Of a stretch of DNA of 64,000 bases, positions 58,466 through 64,000 are shown piece by piece. The stretch is from Blautia liquoris. Its GTDB lineage: Bacteria; Bacillota; Clostridia; Lachnospirales; Lachnospiraceae. How positions within the stretch are numbered: the first letter of the stretch is position 1; each line of letters starts with the position of its first letter. The stretch covers positions 3,162,001-3,226,000 of the forward strand of contig NZ_CP063304.1 in assembly GCF_015159595.1 (NCBI RefSeq), given 5' to 3'. Position numbers and translations under genes: made by a program. The notes under the pieces were generated by a model. It ran no database searches. It saw nothing but the letters and a program-made list of their open reading frames with translations, and was not told the origin of the DNA.

Positions 58466-60280
58466 ATGCGAAAAACGCGAAAAGGAAAAAAGTATTTCAA
58501 TCAGCTTTTTGTCACATACTCTGTGGCTTTTTTATTGTTTTTTTCTCTTCTGTTTGTCACTGTGCTTGGCGGAATCTACCGGGAACAGTACAGTCGTAAT
58601 GTCGATGTCCAGCATCAGCTGATATCTAAAATCCAGTCAAAGCTTGATTCATCTCTTTCGGGGATGGATCGAATTCTGACCGGTCTGCTGTTTAACCGCT
58701 CTTTCATTGATATGATGGCTGATTCCAAAAACACAGCAGTACTGCCGGAATACGACAGTCGGATGATGAATTACTTTCTGACGCTGGATGCGCCGGATCT
58801 CTCCACCTACCGCACAATTGCATTCAATGATGACACCTATTATACATTGACAAAATCCGATGAAAATCCATCCTATATTAAAAAATCGGCAGAAACCTAC
58901 CCCTGGAAAGAACAGGTCTGTCAGGCAGATGGGGAAAAGGTAATTCTTCCCGTTCACAAGGATAGCTTCTCCAGTCAGGGTGCTCTCGTATACTCCATCG
59001 CACGCCTGGTTACAGATGGCTTCCATAATTATGGTATTGTTGAAGTACAAAATGAATATAAAAACATCGCTTTGGCCTGCTCAATTGAAAATATATCGGG
59101 ACAAATACTCTTGTTTTCTTCGGATGGGACTCAGATCTATCCCGAGACCTCACACGAGACGACCCGTTCCAAAAATCTTTCAAGAGATATATTCCAACTG
59201 GTATCCGAGGAAAAAACTTCTGAGGGAAGTCTGCAAAAGAACAGGGCACAGATTACCTACATCACATCACCCTACTCCGAATGGACCGCCGTCATGTACT
59301 GTCCCGTGATGGATGTTGTTCCCTGGGGCTTGCAGATGATTCTGTTTTCCATACTGGCATTCGTCTCACTGATCGCCATTGTGCTGATCTTATTTCGCAT
59401 TCTCACAAAACGTATGGTTGCCCCATTAAACGAACTCAGTGAATCTCTCAATGATGTCTCTTTGGAAAACCTTTCGTTGGAGCTTGGTCAGCAGTATAAT
59501 ATTGAAGAGATCGATAATATTAATCATTCCTTCCAGCGAATGTTTGAACACCTGAAGCATGCTATCAATGTAAGCGTTCAAAGTAAGACCAACGAAGAAC
59601 GTGCGAACTATCTGGCGCTGCAGTCACAGATGAATCCGCATACGATCTACAACACAATTTCCATGATCGAGGGCGTGGCCTACATGAACGATGATTTTGA
59701 AGTATCCGAGCTGTGTATCCGCTTTTCCAAAATGCTCCGCTACCTGTCTGATTTCAGCCGTGATACTTACACCATCCTTGACGAGGTATCGCATCTTGAG
59801 AATTATGCTTTTCTGGTGCAGAAACGATATGATGGGAAATTAAAGATTCAAATATCTGTACAAGAGGGTCTGGATGCGGAAATTATCCCCAAATTCACCC
59901 TCCAGCCTCTGGCTGAAAACTGCGTCAAACACGGATTTCGCTCCTCAAACGATCGGTTCGTGGTAAATGTCACTGTGTCCGGTGACTCAGCTTCCTGGCA
60001 CATTAAAATCTCGGACAACGGATCTGGTTTCACGACCAAAAGCCTTGAAACAATATCGAAACAACTGAAAGAATCTGATGCGGGGCTGAAAACACAAAAA
60101 GACCTTATCAACCGTAAGATCGGAAATCTCACAATCAGCAACATCTATATTCGATTTTGCATTCTATATGGAGAGAGATTTCGTTTTCACTATGGCAACA
60201 ATCACGATGCACCCGGGGCATATATAGACCTCAAGGTATTGTGGAACGCAAAAGCTGCAAAAGGAGAAGAATATGATTAA
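58466..60280 (+). CDS. Sensor histidine kinase, YesM type
   Basis: A 604-residue membrane kinase. The ATG at 58466 follows AGAGGAG. Helix 1 (FVTYSVAFLLFFSLLFVTVL) is followed by an extracellular sensor of about 250 residues, helix 2 (GLQMILFSILAFVSLIAIVL), HAMP and the HisKA_7TM-type domain with phosphorylated His392 in QSQMNPHTIYNT. The ATPase has LAENCVKHGF (N box) and SDNGSGF (G box). It overlaps the regulator gene by eight bases. It likely detects an extracellular glycan fragment and switches on the divergent import locus. Confidence 0.95.
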   Translation: MRKTRKGKKYFNQLFVTYSVAFLLFFSLLFVTVLGGIYREQYSRNVDVQHQLISKIQSKLDSSLSGMDRILTGLLFNRSFIDMMADSKNTAVLPEYDSRMMNYFLTLDAPDLSTYRTIAFNDDTYYTLTKSDENPSYIKKSAETYPWKEQVCQADGEKVILPVHKDSFSSQGALVYSIARLVTDGFHNYGIVEVQNEYKNIALACSIENISGQILLFSSDGTQIYPETSHETTRSKNLSRDIFQLVSEEKTSEGSLQKNRAQITYITSPYSEWTAVMYCPVMDVVPWGLQMILFSILAFVSLIAIVLILFRILTKRMVAPLNELSESLNDVSLENLSLELGQQYNIEEIDNINHSFQRMFEHLKHAINVSVQSKTNEERANYLALQSQMNPHTIYNTISMIEGVAYMNDDFEVSELCIRFSKMLRYLSDFSRDTYTILDEVSHLENYAFLVQKRYDGKLKIQISVQEGLDAEIIPKFTLQPLAENCVKHGFRSSNDRFVVNVTVSGDSASWHIKISDNGSGFTTKSLETISKQLKESDAGLKTQKDLINRKIGNLTISNIYIRFCILYGERFRFHYGNNHDAPGAYIDLKVLWNAKAAKGEEYD

Positions 60281-61784
60281 GATATTTCTTGTGGAAGACG
60301 AGGTTTTTGCACTTAAAACCCTTCACCGAAAAATCACTGATCTGAATCAGGATTACGAAATTGTAGGCACCGCCACAGACGGTACCGAGGCACTGCCCAA
60401 GATCCAGGCCACCCATCCAGCGATCGTCATCACGGATATCCGCATGAGTGACATGGACGGTCTGACTTTGATTGAGAATATGAAGAAAATGCATATTGAT
60501 GCTCTTCCGGTCATCGTCAGCGGCTATCAGGAATTTGAATACGCCAAGCAGGCAATGAAACTCGGTGTCGAAGATTACCTCTTAAAACCCGTGGAACTCT
60601 CCGAACTGGATAAATGTCTCCGGCAGTGTCTTATGAGGTTGGAAAGCAGATATCTTCCCAAAAACATCTATTCATTTTTGATTGGAAATGAGGCATTTAA
60701 TCTGGAGCCGATTATCTCAGACGGACCACTTACACTTCTCTATCTGATCTTTTCTAATCCGTTAAATCACACTGACACGATGTTCCACCCGAATACGGGA
60801 TATCTGCCCGGAGAAAAGGTAAAGGAGATCTTTAAGAAAGAAGTCAAAGCCGCCTCCATCTTCTGTTTTGATGGTATCTACAGCAATGAAAAGGTCCTGC
60901 TGATCCCTCAGACAGACCATCTGAAAGCAAAGGAAGATATGTACCTGGAGAAGATACTACCCATTCTTGTACAAGAATTCTCTTTTCCGGTCACGATCTA
61001 TTATATGGAGAGCCGTGCAAAGTCACTGACATATGACATCCGGACTGCAAGAAAATGCTGCACCAGGAATGTCATACCCGGAACAAGTGGATACAATCAT
61101 AAACTTCTCGAGGATCCGGCACCCGAGGATTTATCCGGAATGATCGAACTGCTCTCACTCCTGATAAGACAGGAAGACTATAAGCTGATTTATTCGAACC
61201 TGCTGCGGCTCTTAAAGCGATGGCAAACAGAAAAAAGGCCGATCCTATCCTGTCAGTCAGAGCTTGTATTTATCCTGAACTCTCTGAAACGCAGCTTTCA
61301 AGTAAAGAAAATAGCAGGCCTTGACAGCACATTTCTGGTGGAAAACATTCTGTGTTTTTCCTCATCACCAAAGGAACTTGCCTGTGACTTCACCCAGCTG
61401 ATGGCTGATCTGACATCGGGAAATAAAGGATCGAATGAAAGTACAATAAGCGGAGAAGAGCTTGTGAGGAGAATTGATATGTATTTTCAAAACCATCTGT
61501 CAAGCAGCATCACTCTTCAGATGCTTGCAGATGAATTGAACGTGTCCAAAGTTTATCTGTGCCGGGTATTTAAAAAATATAAAAATGTCACCCCGATGGA
61601 TTACTTCAACCGAATGAAGATTCACCATGCCTGCGAGCTGATCCGGGAATTTCCATCCCTTCAGCTGGCAGAGATATCAGATAAACTAGGTTTCAACGAT
61701 GTTTATTACTTCAGCAAAGTATTCAAGAGAATCACTGGTATAGCCCCATCTTCTTACCGAAAAGAGAACAGAAACTCAGACTGA
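60273..61784 (+). CDS. Response regulator, YesN type (receiver plus AraC)
   Basis: A 503-residue regulator. The receiver begins IKIFLVEDEVFALKTLHRKI, has the phosphoacceptor Asp55 in VITDIRMSDMDG and the switch Lys in YLLKPVE. A linker of about 270 residues is followed by a C-terminal AraC domain (SITLQMLADELNVSKVYLCR, LAEISDKLGFNDVYYFSKVF). The ATG follows AAAAGGAG. It overlaps the kinase gene, confirming a two-component pair. The likely targets are the solute-binding promoters on the other strand. Confidence 0.95.
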   Translation: MIKIFLVEDEVFALKTLHRKITDLNQDYEIVGTATDGTEALPKIQATHPAIVITDIRMSDMDGLTLIENMKKMHIDALPVIVSGYQEFEYAKQAMKLGVEDYLLKPVELSELDKCLRQCLMRLESRYLPKNIYSFLIGNEAFNLEPIISDGPLTLLYLIFSNPLNHTDTMFHPNTGYLPGEKVKEIFKKEVKAASIFCFDGIYSNEKVLLIPQTDHLKAKEDMYLEKILPILVQEFSFPVTIYYMESRAKSLTYDIRTARKCCTRNVIPGTSGYNHKLLEDPAPEDLSGMIELLSLLIRQEDYKLIYSNLLRLLKRWQTEKRPILSCQSELVFILNSLKRSFQVKKIAGLDSTFLVENILCFSSSPKELACDFTQLMADLTSGNKGSNESTISGEELVRRIDMYFQNHLSSSITLQMLADELNVSKVYLCRVFKKYKNVTPMDYFNRMKIHHACELIREFPSLQLAEISDKLGFNDVYYFSKVFKRITGIAPSSYRKENRNSD

Positions 61785-61807
61785 TAAATTAAGGAGGATT
61801 ATGTAAC

Positions 61808-62590
61808 ATGTATTGCATCAAAATAATGGACAAAGACGGCTGCACACTGGCGCTTGGACGAGGCGAGGAAGAGATCAATCTCGTCTACACAGATGCTTAT
61901 CACAAAGGGGATCAGATTCTGATCGAAACTTCCGGAAAACCTGTTTTTCTCTGGATCCAACTCGACGACGCCCTGGGACAGTCACTGAATTATCTTAAGG
62001 GGAATTATGTATACCATATCCCGTTTGAGGAAATGCGAAACAATCTCTCACCAAAGGCATTCTCAGGAAAAAAGCATCTGATTCGCCTGAAAAAGGCAAA
62101 AGAATATGAGCTTGAAACTTACAAAAATCTCGCTTTTAATGTCAACGACTCTCACGAAAATCAATCCTGCTATCCCCATGCATCCGCCAATGTAGAGACA
62201 CGGGGAGAATCAGTCTTCGCAGCTAAGAATGCAATCGACGGCGTCACTGCAAATTCCTCTCACGGAACATGGCCCTATTCATCCTGGGGAATCAACCGTG
62301 ACCCGAATGCCGCTCTTACACTGGATTTTGGCAGGGAGGTGGAGATTGACTGCATCACCCTCTATCTGCGTGCTGATTTCCCACACGATAACTGGTGGAA
62401 GGCGGCAAAACTCACATTTTCAGACGATTCTGCAATGAATATTGATCTGCAAAAGACAGCCTCCGGACAGGAATTCCACTTTGAGAAAAAGAGAGTCAGC
62501 TGGCTGAAACTTTCAGAACTGATTCCATCTGATGAGCCATCCCCTTTCCCGGCACTGACGCAGATTGAAGTATACGGAAAAGACTCGTAA
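61808..62590 (+). CDS. Cytoplasmic protein with a C-terminal F5/8C-like carbohydrate-binding domain
   Basis: A 260-residue protein without signal peptide. The ATG at 61808 follows AAGGAGG. Residues about 110-260 look like a discoidin (F5/8 type C) jelly roll: ANVETRGESVFAAKNAIDGV, NSSHGTWPYSSWG, LTLDFGREVEIDCITLYLR and ALTQIEVYGKDS. The first 100 residues form another beta-rich module. It is 23 bp after the regulator gene and so belongs to the locus. Discoidin domains normally act outside the cell, which makes a cytoplasmic one odd; it may be an unannotated enzyme or regulator partner. Confidence 0.75.
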   Translation: MYCIKIMDKDGCTLALGRGEEEINLVYTDAYHKGDQILIETSGKPVFLWIQLDDALGQSLNYLKGNYVYHIPFEEMRNNLSPKAFSGKKHLIRLKKAKEYELETYKNLAFNVNDSHENQSCYPHASANVETRGESVFAAKNAIDGVTANSSHGTWPYSSWGINRDPNAALTLDFGREVEIDCITLYLRADFPHDNWWKAAKLTFSDDSAMNIDLQKTASGQEFHFEKKRVSWLKLSELIPSDEPSPFPALTQIEVYGKDS

Positions 62591-62630
62591 TACCTTATGT
62601 CCAGCACCGACCGGAGCGAAGATATATCAT

Positions 62631-62655
62631 GGGGGTCAAATTACTTTCGACCCCC
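62631..62655. terminator. Hairpin after the F5/8C-like gene
   Basis: GGGGGTC (62631-62637) pairs with GACCCCC (62649-62655). A second small stem, AAAGCC/GGCTTT, lies at 62670-62684 just after the gpmA stop. Neither has a strong T-run; together they probably separate the convergent genes. Confidence 0.5.
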
Positions 62656-62692
62656 ACATCATATCACTGAAAGCCATCGGCTTTTCATTCAG

Positions 62693-63439
62693 TTACTTCG
62701 CTTTGCCCTGTGATGCCACGGCTTTCATCTTAGCCTCGATTTCAGCGGCATCTCCGAGATAAAATTTCTTACTCATCTTGCCCTGATCATCGAACTCATA
62801 CACCAGCGGCACACCGGTTGGGATGTTCACTTTCGTGATTTCTTCCTCGGTCAGTCCCTCAAAATACATCATAAGTGCACGCAGGGAATTACCATGTGCT
62901 GCGATGATGACACGTTTTTTCTCATTCATCTTCGGAAGAATCTCCTGTTCATAATAGGGAATCACGCGGGCAATCGTATCTTTCAGGCTCTCTGTAAGTG
63001 GAAGATCGGCCTTATCAATTTCGTTATACAACTCCTGTCTTGCAGGATTTCTGTCATCCTCCGGTTTCAGTGCCGGCGGCTGTATATCAAAAGATCTTCT
63101 CCAGATTTGAACCTGCTCTTCCCCATATTTCTTTGCCGTCTCTGCCTTATTCAGACCTTGCAGAGCACCGTAATGGCGCTCATTCAACTTCCATGTCTTC
63201 ACAACCGGCAGGTTCTCACGCCCCATCTCCTTTAATGCCAGCTGCAGAGTATGAATTGCACGCTGCAGGTAAGAAGTATAGGCAATATCAAAATCATAAC
63301 CCTTTTCTTTTAAAAGTTTTCCGGCGTTTTTCGCCTCTTCAATTCCCTTCGTTGAAAGATCAACATCTGTCCACCCGGTAAATTTATTCTCAAGATTCCA
63401 TTCACTCTCTCCATGACGGAGCAAAACTAAAGTTTTCAT
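62693..63439 (-). CDS. gpmA: 2,3-bisphosphoglycerate-dependent phosphoglycerate mutase
   Basis: A 248-residue glycolytic enzyme interconverting 3- and 2-phosphoglycerate. It has the phosphohistidine motif [10 protein letters not shown] near residue 9, [31 protein letters not shown] with the acid/base Glu and [11 protein letters not shown] near 183. The ATG at 63439 follows GGAGAG. The length is that of the dimeric/tetrameric bacterial class. It is a single gene unrelated to the neighbouring locus. Confidence 0.97.
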   Translation of the reverse strand: MKTLVLLRHGESEWNLENKFTGWTDVDLSTKGIEEAKNAGKLLKEKGYDFDIAYTSYLQRAIHTLQLALKEMGRENLPVVKTWKLNERHYGALQGLNKAETAKKYGEEQVQIWRRSFDIQPPALKPEDDRNPARQELYNEIDKADLPLTESLKDTIARVIPYYEQEILPKMNEKKRVIIAAHGNSLRALMMYFEGLTEEEITKVNIPTGVPLVYEFDDQGKMSKKFYLGDAAEIEAKMKAVASQGKAK

Positions 63440-63562
63440 AAACAAATCTCTCCTTTCATTGACACCGGCTGCAAGAATACTGCACAGTCGAGTTTTATAG
63501 TCTTAGAATACCACAGATATACAAAAACTTCTATATTAATTGAATTTTCTTCAATTCTTGAT

Positions 63563-64000
63563 TTATCTTATTCTCTGCATGGTATAAATTGATTTATTCA
63601 TATTAAACGCATATGCAATTGTACACACGATAAAAAAGTGCGGAAGAAACTGAAACCCGAATACTTCTGCTCCGATCAGAACCGGTGCGAAGAAGGTATT
63701 GGTGCCGGCTGCAAACACACTGACATAGCCCATAGCCGCCACCAACTCGACCGGCAAGTGGAAGATCCCTGCGAGTACCACACCGAGACTTGATCCGATC
63801 GCAAAAAGGGGCGTAACCTCTCCGCCCTGAAAACCAGCGGATAAAGAGACCACCGTCAGGATGAATTTGAGCAGCCAGTCATAACGATAGATCTTTCCTC
63901 CTGTAAAGCTGTCTGTAATCAGGTTTGAACCCGTACCGGAGTAGCGTCCCTGATACAGGATTAACATGCAGATACTGATCACGGCACCCATGACTGCGAT
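63563..64000 (-). CDS. ClC-family chloride channel/antiporter, C-terminal fragment at window edge
   Basis: The reading frame is open to the end of the window, so only the last 146 codons are seen. GFQGGEVTPLFAIGSSLGVV (filter region of helix N), GYVSVFAAGTNTFFAPVLIG and AEVFGFQFLPHF (helices O-Q) are typical of EriC/ClC proteins, which move chloride or fluoride across the membrane. No CBS domains follow. The 5' part and start lie outside the window. Confidence 0.9.
   Translation of the reverse strand: MAVMGAVISICMLILYQGRYSGTGSNLITDSFTGGKIYRYDWLLKFILTVVSLSAGFQGGEVTPLFAIGSSLGVVLAGIFHLPVELVAAMGYVSVFAAGTNTFFAPVLIGAEVFGFQFLPHFFIVCTIAYAFNMNKSIYTMQRIR

Overview
The window looks like a chromosomal segment of a gut-type Lachnospiraceae (Clostridia). 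This is inferred from the moderate GC content, AGGAGG ribosome-binding sites with ATG/GTG/TTG starts, many lipoprotein-dependent sugar ABC importers without their own ATPase, YesM/YesN-type two-component regulators, desulfoferrodoxin and ferritin, a CIRCE-controlled small heat-shock operon and a TPP-riboswitch-controlled ThiT. No marker gene fixes the species. No rRNA, tRNA or CRISPR array was recognised.

Layout. 1-5.1 kb (minus strand): an edge-truncated nuclease-helicase, an HPr-like protein lacking the phosphorylatable His, Mrp and a CsoR-type metal sensor, a deoxyinosine DNA glycosylase and a glycosyltransferase. 5.2-8.3 kb (plus): TPP riboswitch, thiT, an M42 aminopeptidase, superoxide reductase, ferritin. 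8.3-12.6 kb (minus): a GldA-like dehydrogenase and a FecBCD/BtuFCD-type metal-chelate importer. 12.7-20.6 kb (minus): an fructosamine (Amadori product) operon in the Bacillus-like order frlB-O-N-M-D-frlR, followed by a HAD phosphatase and an Eis-like acetyltransferase. The frlB promoter has a perfect palindrome at its -10 box. 21.1-31.4 kb (minus): a YtcQ/YteP/YtcP-type importer with a GH105 unsaturated glycuronidase and a large unrecognised enzyme-like protein. The permease pair is bracketed by a decayed group II intron and a decayed transposase. 31.8-38.5 kb: a GH2 glycosidase, a YesN-like regulator that has lost most of its receiver domain, a DeoR regulator behind a structured leader, an HD hydrolase, two Hsp20 genes under CIRCE, a cluster of palindromic repeats and a TVP38 membrane protein. 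38.5-45.2 kb: small metabolic and housekeeping genes (DUF4886, phosphoesterase, GDSL hydrolase, MFS, AAA ATPase, UroD-like methyltransferase, NUDIX, a ribbon-helix-helix protein).

45.3-62.6 kb is a coherent glycan-utilisation locus. A YesM/YesN two-component system and an F5/8C-like protein run on the plus strand. Divergently, on the minus strand, lie two lipoprotein solute-binding proteins, two permeases, a heparinase II/III-type lyase, a GH95-like glycosidase, a GH88 unsaturated glucuronyl hydrolase, a hexose nucleotidyltransferase and an NahK-like sugar kinase. None of the enzymes has a recognisable signal peptide. The inferred scheme is import of uronic-acid-containing oligosaccharides, cytoplasmic beta-elimination, removal of the unsaturated uronate, and phosphorylation and nucleotide activation of the released sugar. 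No sulfatase is present, so an unsulfated substrate is more likely than a sulfated one. The window ends with gpmA and a truncated ClC chloride channel.

Most informative targets for follow-up are the uncharacterised 852-residue protein at 23.5-26.1 kb, the heparinase/GH95-like/GH88/kinase locus, the palindromic repeat cluster at 37.6-37.8 kb and the structured leader at 34.5 kb.
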